From assembly GCA_949987705.1 (NCBI GenBank), contig OX465281.1:237977143-238041142 (forward strand): 64,000 nt of DNA. The letters are read 5' to 3'. Shown here one piece after another: positions 10,560 through 20,300 of the stretch (positions are counted from its first letter, which is position 1; every line of letters begins with the position of its first letter). A program made the position numbers and the translations under genes. The notes under the pieces were generated by a model. The model was not told where the DNA came from, made no database searches, and worked only from the letters and a program-made list of their open reading frames with translations. This DNA comes from Thereva unica. Its lineage: Eukaryota; Arthropoda; Insecta; Diptera; Therevidae.

Positions 10560-12223
10560 TTCTTCTTCTTTGACGCGCTAACTAGCGGAACGTCAACGGA
10601 TATCCCTCAACGGATATGCTGCTGTCGGTCTATTCACGATTCGTTTCCATTCTTGCCGGTTTTTGGCGACGTCTCGAGCCTCGGTAACCGTTGATTCTTT
10701 AGGTCACCCTAGCTAGATATTCTTTAGCCAGGTTTCCTTCGGGGCCCATCTCCAGTCTGCCAGACGGTTCCGCCAGAGAATATGCCTAAGCAACGATTGT
10801 GGACGTTTTTGTATTTCTGCTTCGATCAGTGTCTGCTGATCGCATCTTTGTCTAACTGTTTCGTTTCGCGACTGCGAACATCGGCCGTCGATGCCATTTT
10901 CGCTTCCTCAAGCAAGAATCTCAAATATTTGAACATCGGAACCTGTTCCGAGCCTGATATAAAGCTGGGTTCTATCGAGGTCCTACACTCGACCGACTTT
11001 GACCTTTTCCGCATTGATTTTTACACGTACCCTCGGCCCAACCGACTTAAAACTCTGTTTTGTGGCGCAGAGAGCTCGCCATTCGCCCGTCTCCCGTTAG
11101 CTCCTTCCGAAGAAGTATCCCAGGGGGCACCGCGGGGAGGTGGGATTAGGACTTGCTAACAGGTCTGCTAGGTGTTCGTCTGCAGTGACTTTTCTCGGGT
11201 CTTGACAGAAGTGACAACTCTGGTGCCACCACTTTCCGAGGTCTTTGTTAGCCGTTCGCCCCCCTCGCTTTCTTCCACGCCGATGAGACACTATTCGCAT
11301 GCCAGGTGTGTGTAATGAGGGCATGGAGTCGTTGTGATAAGACATCACTTCTGGCTTTAATCATCTCGGCGGTTATTTGGATTATTCCCGCGGTTTTTGA
11401 ATTTTTCAGCGATTTTATTGCCGTCTTCTTCTCGAAAATTGTGGGTTCGGTATCAAGAAACTGATTCGTCGGCTGTTCGATAATCGGTGGTTCGAGTGCT
11501 GAACCTTGTGGCGGATCGTAGCTGTACGTCTTTGGAAGAATTCTCTCCACCGCTGCAGACGCCCATGGAAAGAAGTCATGAAAGTTCCATCCGATTTTTT
11601 TATGTTGTCGTTTGTTGACGTTGTTTTCCTGCCTAACCGCCGGATCGACGCCGCTTCTTCCGTTCTTCTTTTGTCGAACTTCTTTTTTCAGTCGTCGGTA
11701 TACCTCACGACGTGTTTCATTCGCTTCCACCGATCGACGAGGTCCAGACAGCTTTCCGAGATCCATGGCTGCGTCCGTTTACGGATAGGTGGACACAACT
11801 CCATTGCACACCCCACAATTGAACGTGCATTGTAGTCCCTCGCGAGAATTATTAATTCGGTTCGAGGTATCATATTCAGCGTCAGTTGAAACTGATCATA
11901 ATATTCGTCCTTGTTTGCGTCCATGCTAGGTTCAGTTGGCGCATAAATGGATACGATATGGGTCTTGATCATTCCACCGATGGTTACAACCAACAAACGC
12001 TCGGATATCGGTTGGAATGGGATATCGCTGCTGGCAGCTCGTCGATCTACCATAAAGCCGATGCCGGCCTCTCGTCTCTCACCACCGGAATAGTAAAGCG
12101 TCATTGACTCGCCGATTGTTGGCGGGATGATCGTCAATGTCCCGGAGCCGGTAAGTCGTAGTTCCGATAGCTCAGCAACTGATATTTTGCATTTCAACAA
12201 TTCCATTCCTATGATTTCCTTTT
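10560..12223 (-). pseudogene. RTE/CR1-like non-LTR retrotransposon, 3' major part
   Basis: The 12206-11688 frame on the minus strand is an AP-endonuclease-like domain (ERRRAGIGFM-like stretch, then VSIYAPTEPS and LARDYNAR, where the usual DFN/GDFNA motif has decayed). The 11766-11248 frame holds the linker and RT start KKTAIKSLKNSKTAGIIQIT. Further down come FKYLRFLLEE (11014-10826) and a C-terminal block (ARDVAKNRQEWKRIV) near 10680-10620. Several frame changes and the loss of the RT palm make it dead. Its 5' end lies beyond the inserted element, at 23303-23350. Confidence 0.75.
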
Positions 12224-12809
12224 TAGTCTATTGATTAGGTCTTAAAAAGCAGAGCAATAAGGAACTAAGACGTTCACGGGGTTTTATTGCAGGAATCGGT
12301 CAATGGGTCATTTAAGAAGAAAAAACCGCGGAGTGCTATTAAATTAGAGGGTGGAAATTGGAGATAGGGGTCAAAATGGACCCTTTTTGGGTTTTGCCGT
12401 ATATCTCGTAAACGAAGCAAAATTTCGATTTATTTTATATAAAATTTTTTGTAGAGAATTAAATTTCCTATGGAAATGGTTTATATAAAAAATTTTGAAA
12501 ATTTTTTTTATACCGAAAATGTTGAAACAAAAAGAAAAAAAAAGCCAAAATTTCGATGTTTTTTCCCTTTTTTACTTTTTTGCCAATATCTTTTTTTTGG
12601 TTAGAGATAGGCATAGGTATTGCTTTATATAAAATAAAGCAGATAAAATTTCCTTTAAAATGATGGGTCGGAAAAATTTTTTGGTTGAAAATTCACCGAA
12701 ATATGGCCACTCGAACATAGCTTTTTTTATTTTTACCATTTTTATACCGACATTGTTTTCAATCTCATATTGTTGAAAAAATTATTATATTACTCAATTA
12801 AAAAAGGTA
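12224..12809. repeat. Left terminal inverted repeat (about 586 bp)
   Basis: Reverse complement of 22727-23302, nearly identical from AGGAACTAAGACG inward to TACTCAATTAAAAAAGGTA. A less similar stretch of about 25 bp follows the outermost 14 bases. It contains no coding sequence. Several phrases recur (TATATCTCG, AAAATTTTTT). Confidence 0.9.
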
Positions 12810-12849
12810 ATTTATGTTTAATTGTGGATAATAAATAATTATGATGCTC

Positions 12850-13381
12850 TTATATTTCTTCCATAACATTCTCAAACTGTATATCGATATCATCATCTAT
12901 ATCTTCAATAATATCATCTTCTGCAATATCGGGAACTTGCACATTATCACAATTGATCCCCATACATTCTTTGCAAAATATGGAACAATTAATTTGTAAT
13001 TTTCTGCAACCACAGTTCCCATGGCAACCTGTATTGCAACCACAAGCCACTTTTTTAGCAAAATCTCTGGCGCAGGAGGTGCTGTTGTGCGAATCGCAAT
13101 TAGTCCATTTTTAGAATTTTTCCAACCCCAGTTCAGAGGGTTTAGGTGATTTCCTTTCCACTGTTGGATCTGGAAAAACGTTCTTAAGCCATGCTGTTTG
13201 ATGGCATCAAGTGTTGGTGGTAATTGCGTTAGAGAAAATTTGGAGCTTTTGGATAATTTATAAAAATTCTGGAAACGACAGTTGCTTAGGGTCATGTTCA
13301 ACTTTACAAAGAAGCTGCAATATATTCTGATGCAGAATTTATTTCTATGTCAGTTACATCGTCACGTAAAAACGTGTCCAT
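12850..13381 (-). pseudogene. C-terminal part of the PIN-nuclease gene, with CXC domain
   Basis: After collapsing one TCCAT, the reading frame from 21632 continues in phase into this block (DTFLRDDVTDIEIN). Further on, after indels, come SLTQLPPTLDAIKQHGLRTFF and LNWGWKNSKNGLI, then PAPEILLK. The end is a cysteine cluster, MACGCNTGCHGNCGCRKLQI then CSIFCKECMGINCDN, a tesmin/TSO1-type CXC domain of a kind that binds zinc and often DNA. An acidic tail (DIAEDDIIEDIDDDID) ends the protein at 12850. A single-base change in an A6 run separates the PAPE block from the CXC block, and at least one more indel lies near 13250-13310. Confidence 0.75.
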
Positions 13382-13383
13382 TA

Positions 13384-13829
13384 CTACGTTTATAAGCGGA
13401 GTTTCACTCCCGGATTCTCAATCCAAAGTAAAACTCCCCATGGGTTTATAAGCAATGGGAGTGTAAATCCAAAATACTTTCTGGTTTGAGATGACAGCTC
13501 CAAGCTCAAATTCAAAATTATAGCAAAGACAAATATAAACCCAATGTTTAATTTAATGTAATTTAAAAATATCCATAAACAAAGAAAAAAAACTATTGTA
13601 GCAAAATAAAACACCCAGCTTCTTCTTTACAAAGTTTTCCCCCTTCGGAAAAAATTCTCACTCCCAGTCAGCGTTTATAAGCACAACATAAACCGGGATC
13701 GAAGTTTCACTCCAGCTTTTTCTTCGGGAGCGAAAATCCAAGTTCTGGATTTTCACTCCCGGTTTATAAGCGGTGTTTCACTTCGGATCGAAACTTCCAT
13801 CCGGAGGAAAACTCCGCTTATAAACGTAG
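13384..13829. mobile_element. 446-bp MITE, TSD TA (family copy 1)
   Basis: Ends are CTACGTTTATAAGCGGAG and CTCCGCTTATAAACGTAG, perfect inverted repeats, flanked by TA at 13382-13383 and 13830-13831. Inside, the phrase TTATAAGC next to GGAGT or CACTCC recurs several times in both orientations. A second copy in the opposite orientation lies at 60468-60911. TA duplication suggests mobilisation by a Tc1/mariner-type or other TA-targeting transposase. It sits between the nuclease-gene target duplication and the 5' LTR. Confidence 0.9.
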
Positions 13830-14320
13830 TACATGTAGTGAGATTATGCAAATAATTCTCACAATTCTAATGATATAAGAAACAACAAAGTAGCACAATG
13901 ATGCAACAAAATTGTTTCCACAAAATGCATTCGATTGCTTATGTAATAAATTCAAACTCGAACTCAGACACATAAAAGAATGACCCATTCATGAAAATAA
14001 GAATGCAACCGCCACGATCACCGCATGAAAGGTAAACAAACCTAAATGCAAGCGGCAGTGGAGGGCACTTACTCATAATGAAACCAAAGCCAATGCATGC
14101 ACGCGTGACCCAAAAGTGCTCGGATTAAATAATAATTTTATGGTTGAGCAAGGCCCGGAAATTTTATGGGCGAAAATTAGGAAAGTGAGTTCATGAATGA
14201 AATGCATTGATAAGCAAAAGAAATGCATTGAGAAAGATCATGGAATGAGTGCTGGGGAAGTATAAGAAAGAAAATAGGTATTTGCCCCACCATGGGAAGT
14301 TAGTGTAAGAAAAATTTCAT

Positions 14321-14356
14321 TATAAATATGGAGAGTAAGAATCAGTAATAGTCAGT
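14321..14356 (+). promoter_or_regulatory. LTR core promoter candidate
   Basis: TATAAATAT at 14321-14329 with TCAGTA and GTCAGT about 21-30 bases downstream fits TATA plus arthropod initiator spacing. The same pair is in the 3' LTR at 21417. Confidence 0.55.
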
Positions 14357-14458
14357 AAGAACTAAGGAGTACTCAACTTGTAATTTAAATTACTCCCAGA
14401 AGGCATAGCTTGCAGCATACTGCTTGAACGCCTTGGTGGAGAACTTAAACAATACACA

Positions 14459-14464
14459 AATAAA
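14459..14464 (+). terminator. LTR polyadenylation signal
   Basis: AATAAA about 110 bases after the putative start site, repeated in the 3' LTR, where it would end the genomic RNA. Confidence 0.55.
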
Positions 14465-14529
14465 GAAAGCAAAGAAAAATTAAATCACGAAGAGTTTTTA
14501 TTTTATACGTACGCAAGGAAAGTAATTAC

Positions 14530-14892
14530 ATGGCGATCCTGCCCATCGACCAGGAAATTCTGAAGGAAGGACGACAACTTGCTAAAAAAGACAGGAAGGA
14601 AGCCTCATCTTTACAACAAAAATTGGAGGATCAAACAGCTGGACCGAGACCGATCACCATAGAAGAATATAGGAGGAGGAACATCAAGAAGGCTGAACCC
14701 GCTGCACCAAAACCAACAAACATCGCTAGCCTGAACAGGAACCCGCGGGGAGGAAAAAGAATAAAGCTGAGCGAAAGAAGAAGGGAGCTGCGTAGGATTC
14801 TAGAAATTACCCTGGATCCAGTACAAAGAAAATTGTTTCTCGAAGAGATAGCGGAGATTAACAAGGAATTATTCGCAAAAATCAGGAACTGA
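14530..14892 (+). CDS. Small basic protein, first frame of the LTR element
   Basis: A 120-residue frame rich in lysine, arginine and glutamate. The C-terminal half contains RRRELRRILEITLDP then a charged amphipathic helix. The A of the start ATG is the last base of the 5' LTR and the rest lies in the primer-binding site. There are no cysteines, no membrane span and no family I recognise. It may be a nucleic-acid-binding accessory protein or simply an upstream frame. The next frame starts 4 bases later, so translation by reinitiation is conceivable. Confidence concerns the frame being real, not its function. Confidence 0.5.
   Translation: MAILPIDQEILKEGRQLAKKDRKEASSLQQKLEDQTAGPRPITIEEYRRRNIKKAEPAAPKPTNIASLNRNPRGGKRIKLSERRRELRRILEITLDPVQRKLFLEEIAEINKELFAKIRN
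14531..14548 (+). promoter_or_regulatory. Primer-binding site candidate
   Basis: TGGCGATCCTGCCCATCG directly follows the LTR. It begins with TGG, complementary to tRNA CCA-3', as expected for tRNA-primed reverse transcription. I could not match the rest to a specific tRNA. Confidence 0.7.
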
Positions 14893-14895
14893 AGA

Positions 14896-15081
14896 ATGGG
14901 TGGCGGACAAAGTAAAGATGGTGTAGTCATCAACAATGGCGGAAATGGGAATAGCATCACGCAGGAAAACATTGAAGAAGTAGCATACATAGGAGTAGTA
15001 GCTTTAGTTGTAATTATAATCTACAATTGCATAAAAAAGAAATTTAAAAAACAAGTAACAACTAGTGTAAATTTAGCATAG
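14896..15081 (+). CDS. Small N-myristoylation-type single-span membrane protein
   Basis: A 61-residue frame starting MGGGQSKDG, which fits the N-myristoylation consensus (Gly2, Ser6, Lys7). A short Asn/Gly-rich segment (residues 10-28) leads to one hydrophobic span, about residues 29-46 (VAYIGVVALVVIIIYNCI). This is followed at once by a polybasic patch KKKFKK. Cys45 sits at the membrane border and could be acylated. The order of acyl site, short ectodomain, span and basic patch recalls the FAST fusion proteins of reoviruses, but there is no sequence identity I can claim. It lies 3 bases after the preceding stop. Similar tiny MG...S frames occur, as I recall, in other insect LTR elements. Confidence 0.6.
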   Translation: MGGGQSKDGVVINNGGNGNSITQENIEEVAYIGVVALVVIIIYNCIKKKFKKQVTTSVNLA

Positions 15082-15126
15082 GCATTCATGATAATTTTTT
15101 TTTACGGGGAAATAGTTTAACTATTT

Positions 15127-15245
15127 TTAGGAATAGAAAGCTTGGAGTAAAATAAAGTTAATAAAAATAAAAATAAATAAAAAAAAAAAAAAAAAAATAA
15201 ATAAAATAAAATAAAATAAAAAAAAAAAAAAGAAAAATTTTTTTT
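15127..15245 (+). repeat. A-rich low-complexity tract
   Basis: Runs of A broken by T (AATAAA-like units) between two small frames of the LTR element. The long antisense open frame here is only the complement of this tract. Confidence 0.8.
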
Positions 15246-15277
15246 TCTCTTCTTTTCTGTTATTTGCCCAATTTAAT

Positions 15278-15523
15278 ATGGACTTGGAATTCGAGAAAGC
15301 TTGTGATAAGCTAAAAGATTTTTTCTCATTTATTGAATTAAAAGAAAAATATGAAAAGACTATATTGAAGTTAGAAGAAGAATTAAAAGAGTATGAATTA
15401 TATGAGAATTGTTTTGCGAAGGAAATTGAGCAAATAAAGGAAAAAATAGAAAAATTAGAAGAAAAAATCAAGACAGTAGAAAAGATGCCATCAGTTGAAT
15501 TAACAAAATCAGTAGAATTCTAA
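15278..15523 (+). CDS. Small coiled-coil protein of the LTR element
   Basis: An 81-residue frame, MDLEFEKACDKLKDFFSFI then a heptad-like glutamate/lysine/leucine helix (LKEKYEKTILKLEEELKE, EQIKEKIEKLEEKIK). No catalytic motif or known domain. A coiled-coil oligomeriser is the natural reading. It is placed before gag, where most Ty3 elements have only leader. It could also be an exon of a longer spliced product. Composition matches the rest of the element. Confidence 0.5.
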   Translation: MDLEFEKACDKLKDFFSFIELKEKYEKTILKLEEELKEYELYENCFAKEIEQIKEKIEKLEEKIKTVEKMPSVELTKSVEF

Positions 15524-15541
15524 AATAGCTTACATAGGATC

Positions 15542-15694
15542 ATGGAGGATAGATCAAAAACAGTGTCATTTATAATATTGTGCATAATAACAATAATTTT
15601 TGGTATATTATTATTTATGGAAGTAATAAGTGAGATAAATAAGATTGTAGAAAATAATAAAGAAATATTAACAAGGTGGCCAAATAATATGTAA
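15542..15694 (+). CDS. Small membrane protein, 50 residues
   Basis: ATG at 15542 opens MEDRSKTVSFIILCIITIIF. One hydrophobic span covers about residues 8-27 and is followed by an acidic/asparagine-rich tail (EVISEINKIVENNKEIL). The stop is at 15692-15694. The frame follows the coiled-coil frame by 18 bases. It is a second membrane protein in the same leader region. No family recognised. Confidence 0.4.
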   Translation: MEDRSKTVSFIILCIITIIFGILLFMEVISEINKIVENNKEILTRWPNNM

Positions 15695-15725
15695 GGAGAA
15701 TATTAGATAAAAACAAAATATTTAA

Positions 15726-15857
15726 ATCATAGTAGATTTAGTAAGGCAGATTTTAGTATTGATAGGAATTATAGGGATATTAGCACTCGGAACCGTAATG
15801 ATCATGGATTGCATAAGTACAATGAATGGACTATTAAAATATAGCAGAGAGTATTAA
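15726..15857 (+). other. Open frame with membrane span but no upstream ATG
   Basis: Between the stop at 15723-15725 and TAA at 15855 the frame reads about 43 codons with a hydrophobic run ILVLIGIIGILALGTVMIM. There is no in-frame AUG ahead of the span. It would need splicing or non-AUG initiation, or it may be chance. It ends 7 bases before the gag start. Confidence 0.3.
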
Positions 15858-15864
15858 AAAGAAT

Positions 15865-17067
15865 ATGTCAGTGCAACGTGCTCAAGAAATAGTAAGGCAA
15901 CTAGAGCAAATATTAAGCAATTTTAGAAAAGCACCGAACAGACAATTACAAGCGAGCACACTATTACAAAAACAATTGGAAATAGAAGATTTAAGAAAAC
16001 AAATAAACGAGATTGCGCTCAAGCATAATATATTGTCGCAAATAAAAGAATTTAAACTAAAACAAGAAGAAATAAATATATATTTAAGGAATCAATCAGC
16101 AGAAATAGTAAATACAGAAGAAGGCATGAGCAACGAGAAATTAGATATTCAACAAACAAGTGGTGTAATAAATTCATATAAAATGGGAACCCTGGACACT
16201 TTTCAAACATTGAAACTAATAACTACATATGGGGGAGAAGAAAAAGAAATCAATAATTTCATAAATACAATCGAAATTATAGCAGACACCCTCAAAGATG
16301 CGGAAGAAATTAAAAAGCTGATCAACCTAGTATTAAAAACCAGGATAACAGAAAAGGTTAGGACAAAATTGGCAAATGCGACTCCGGCATCAATACCAGA
16401 GCTAAGGGCATTAATAGAGAAACACTTTAGAAAGAGGTTAAATCCACTAAAGCTGCAGAATGATCTGACGAAGTTAAGGCAAGGTGAGCAAACAATAGAA
16501 GCGTTTTCAACAAGGATTGAAGATATCATTTCTAAACTAAATGCAGTACAAATAGCTGAACGAGGAGAAGAAAATAAGAACGTGATAACGGCTCTAAACG
16601 ACAGAGCAGGACTTAACGCTTTCCAAGCAGGTTTAAGCGAGCCATTTAAAACAGCTGTATTTGCAGCAATGCCAGCAAAATTAGAAACAGCAGTGAAGAT
16701 AGCTTCAGAAATGGAGGCTGTCAATGATACACAAAAAAGGGTGTATCACTTCAATACTAACAACAGAAGTAACTGGAATCAACGCCCTCACTATAGGAGA
16801 GATTTTAGAAATAATAGACAAAGAAAGTATAATGAAGACAGCAATAGGACATTCCAACAACGGAACCAGAGATTTAATTTACAAAACAGAAGTACGAATA
16901 ACAATTTCGAAAGGAGACCAGTGTATAGACAACAAAATCCTAGATATAGAGACCAAATCAACAGAACAAACAAAAGATATAATTCGCAACCTAGGAGAAT
17001 AAACGTAATAAATTCGGAAAACGGGGGGACCGTCCCCGAAGACCATCAGTCGGAGGACGAACAATAA
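15865..17067 (+). CDS. gag: Gag polyprotein of the Ty3/Gypsy element
   Basis: A 400-residue capsid-type protein. Residues 1-90 are helical. About 110-280 form the retrotransposon-gag core (TLDTFQTLKLITTYGGEEKE, then LRALIEKHFRKRLNPLKLQN, then LRQGEQTIEAFSTRIEDI). From about 295 to 385 it is rich in Asn, Arg and Gln and has no CCHC zinc knuckle, so RNA binding would rest on the basic tail. It is followed by an overlapping -1 frame with the protease. ATG at 15865 is the first in frame after the small frames. The frame is intact. Confidence 0.9.
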   Translation: MSVQRAQEIVRQLEQILSNFRKAPNRQLQASTLLQKQLEIEDLRKQINEIALKHNILSQIKEFKLKQEEINIYLRNQSAEIVNTEEGMSNEKLDIQQTSGVINSYKMGTLDTFQTLKLITTYGGEEKEINNFINTIEIIADTLKDAEEIKKLINLVLKTRITEKVRTKLANATPASIPELRALIEKHFRKRLNPLKLQNDLTKLRQGEQTIEAFSTRIEDIISKLNAVQIAERGEENKNVITALNDRAGLNAFQAGLSEPFKTAVFAAMPAKLETAVKIASEMEAVNDTQKRVYHFNTNNRSNWNQRPHYRRDFRNNRQRKYNEDSNRTFQQRNQRFNLQNRSTNNNFERRPVYRQQNPRYRDQINRTNKRYNSQPRRINVINSENGGTVPEDHQSEDEQ

Positions 17068-17372
17068 ATAATATTATAAAAAGGCATTCCAATACAGTAA
17101 AAGTGCATTCATTCAACGTTAAGGATTTAGATAACTATATAAGAATACATATAGCAGATAAAAAGGAGCAAGTAAGATTCTTAATAGATACAGGTGCGGA
17201 CATATCGGTAATAAAGAAAAGTTACATAGATACTCTGATTAATGAGGAAGAAATTTGTAAGATAACAGGCGTCACAGAGAGCGATATATACACTCTAGGA
17301 ACAACGAATGCTTATTTAAGGATTGAAGGAGAAAACATTAAGCATAAATTGCATATACATAGTACCAGATGA
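16995..17372 (+). pseudogene. Retropepsin start, in the -1 frame relative to gag, interrupted
   Basis: The frame opens at 16995, overlaps the gag end by 70 bases in the -1 phase and has no ATG, which fits a Gag-Pol -1 frameshift. It reaches the active site VRFLIDTGADISVIK (catalytic Asp codon at 17187) and ends at 17372. The second protease signature, AILGKDFL, follows only in another frame, at 17393 onward. The phase change lies in CATATACATAGTACC at 17351-17365, where a small indel (2 bases missing or 1 extra) breaks the domain. The copy would therefore not make a full protease unless the indel is an assembly error. Confidence 0.75.
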
Positions 17373-20300
17373 CTTCGCTATTGGAACGGAAGCCATTCTA
17401 GGAAAAGATTTCCTATATAAATACAAATGTAAGCTTGACTACGAAATTTTTACTTTAACAATAGCACTGAGGCAAGTCGATCTCATTTTACCAATTTGTA
17501 CACTATACGAAACTGTTAATATACCAGCAAGATCGCAAATGATACACGCTTTGGATGTACAAATCAAAGAGGACAGCATAGTACTAAGCCAAGAATTAGA
17601 AGATGGGATCTTTGTGGCTAACTCTTTAATACCATGTAAAGGGATAGCACACATAAGACTATTAAACACTCATGAAAAAGAAGTGGAAATCAAACTTCCA
17701 AAGCTAAAGATTAAGCCTCTAACAAATTATTATGTGCTAAGTGTGGATAGAAGCAGTGAAAAAACAAATCAAAATAGAGTAAAAAGATTGCTGAGGGAAC
17801 TACAAATCAATAACTTAGACACCAAAGCAAAGGATACAATAACAAATATTTGTATGGAATATGCAGACATATTTCATTTAGACAATGATCAATTAACCGT
17901 GAACAATTTCTATAGACAAAAAATAAGAATGACGGATAAAAACCCAGTGTACATCAAAAACTACAGGTTACCGCAATCCCAAACTGAAGAAATAAACAAC
18001 CAAGTGGAAAAATTAATCAAAGATGACATCATAGAACCATCCGTAAGCCCATACAATTCACCCTTATTAGTAGTACCAAAAAAGAGTGAAAATGGTGATA
18101 AAAAATGGAGAATGGTTGTAGATTTTCGTCAACTAAATAAAAAAGTCATGGATGACAAATTTCCTTTAACAAGATTAGAAGATATCTTAGACAATCTTGG
18201 GAAAGCAAAATATTTTTCGACTCTAGATTTAACGAGTTCATTTCATCAAATAGAGCTACACCCAAAGTCGAGACCAGCGACAGCTTTTTCGACTGGCAAA
18301 GGACACTACCAATTCAAAAGACTGCCATTCGGATTAAAGATATCCACGAATAGTTTTCAGCGCATGCTATCAGTAGCACTAGCAGGTTTAGACGCTGAAA
18401 CATTTTTATATGTCGACGATATAATTATTTTCGGACGAAATCTTGAACATCACAACAAAAGTCTAAGACGAACATTCGACAGATTAAGGGAATACAACCT
18501 AAAGCTCAATCCACAGAAATGCAACTTTCTACGTACAGAAGTAGTATATTTAGGACATCTAATAACAAATGAAGGTGTGAAAACAGATCCTAAAAAGTAC
18601 GAAATAATAACGAAATATCCTGTACCAAAGAATTCAAAAGAGGTCAAACGATTTACAGCTTTCTGTAATTATTACAGACGCTTTATACCGAACTTTGCAG
18701 CAATTGCAAAACCTTTGAATGCGCTAACGAAAAAGGACGTTACTTTCGAATGGACTGTAGAATGTGAAAAAGCATTTGAAGAGTTAAAGAATAAACTAAT
18801 TAACCCACCAATATTACAGTATCCAGATTTCAACAAACCATTTGTATTGACAACAGATGCTTCAAATTTTGCACTTGGTGCAGTGCTTTCACAAGGAGAA
18901 ATTGGTAAAGACCTGCCTATCTCATATGCAAGTCGGACATTAGACAAGCATGAGCTGAATAAGCCAATCATTGAGAAGGAACTACTTGGGATACATTGGG
19001 CGATAAAATACTTTAGACCATATCTGTATGGTAGAAAATTCATAGTAGTCACGGATCATAGGCCATTAGTAAGCCTATTTACACATAAAAACCCTTCATC
19101 AAAAATGACCAGAGTGAGACTAGAACTTAGTGAATATGACTTTGAAATAATATATAAGCAAGGATCGTTAAATACAAATGCAGACGCACTGTCAAGAATA
19201 AAATTAGATTCAGAGATGCTAAAAGCAATGATTCCAGTAGAGGCAGAAATTAAAGTAGTCACAAGAGCTATGAAAAAACAAGTTATGGAAAAAGAAAAGA
19301 GTGTACAGCAACCAGAAGAGACAGGCCATCTCTACATATGGGAATGTACATCAATTTCGGAAACCAGGAACGTTACGAAACTGAAAACAGAGCTACCCCG
19401 GGGGCAGAATAATTACATAGGGCAGAACAATTACACAAAACAAAATATGAAGAAAATAGATAAATTGATGCAAGAAAAAGATGAAATAGAGCATGCGAAA
19501 ATAAATTATAATAAAGGAAGAAATGAATGTACGATACATCTTGGTGATAATCTAGTAGCAAACTGGGAGTTACTACCGGAGAAGCTGATGAAAGAGTACA
19601 AAAGTAAAAAATACAAGAAGCTTAGCGATAATCTAACAGCAAACTGGGAGTTACTGCTGGAGAAGCTAATGCAATGCGCGCGAAAGTATAAGATAAATAA
19701 ATTAGCCATGGCAAATAACGATGAAATATTTAAATACATAGAGAAAGAAGAATTTATAAAGCTATACAATAAAATGCATCAAAAAATGAAAAGCAATTTA
19801 CGAATAATATTATATACACCACCGATTAAAGTGAAAGAAGAAAGCGAAAAACTGGAAATAATAGAAAAATTTCATAACGCACCGACGACAGGAGGACACT
19901 CAGGAGCGAAGAGGACAATAGGAAAAATAAAACAGAGATATTGCTGGAAAAATATGAATAGAATGGTTAAAAATCACATTAATGGATGTATGGAATGCCA
20001 AAGAAACAAGCAAGTAAGACACACCAAAGAGAAGCTACAGATAACGGAAACCCCAACCACAAGTTTTGAGATACTATCTATGGACACGGTAGGACCACTA
20101 CGTCAAGCAAAACACTACAGATACATCTTGACCATACAATGTGACTTAACCAAGTATGTAATAGCCATACCAATGGAGAACAAAGAAGCAACTACAATTG
20201 CTAAAGCTTTAATAGAAAATGTAATATTAAAATTTGGGACATTCAAAACCATGAAAACGGATATGGGCACAGAATTCATGAACGAAACATTCAAACAAAT

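Larger units (their letters stand above)
13834..14530 (+). repeat. 5' LTR (697 bp)
   Basis: Starts TGTAGTGAGATTATG and ends GTAATTACA. It contains TATAAATAT at 14321, a possible initiator TCAGTA/GTCAGT at 14342-14356, and AATAAA at 14459-14464. Same length as, and apparently identical to, 20930-21626. Confidence 0.95.

Noticed and set aside
13830..13833. LTR starting at TACATGTAG instead of TGTAG
   Set aside because: The right LTR is preceded by GATGGGGGA, not TACA, so TACA is not part of the LTR; TG...CA ends fit best.
15127..15471. 114-residue phenylalanine/serine-rich minus-strand protein
   Set aside because: It is the complement of the A-rich tract and the coiled-coil frame, with low complexity and no start context.
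16203..16724. 173-residue minus-strand frame
   Set aside because: Antisense of gag, hydrophobic only because the sense strand is A-rich. The same applies to the frames antisense to pol (17439-20918).
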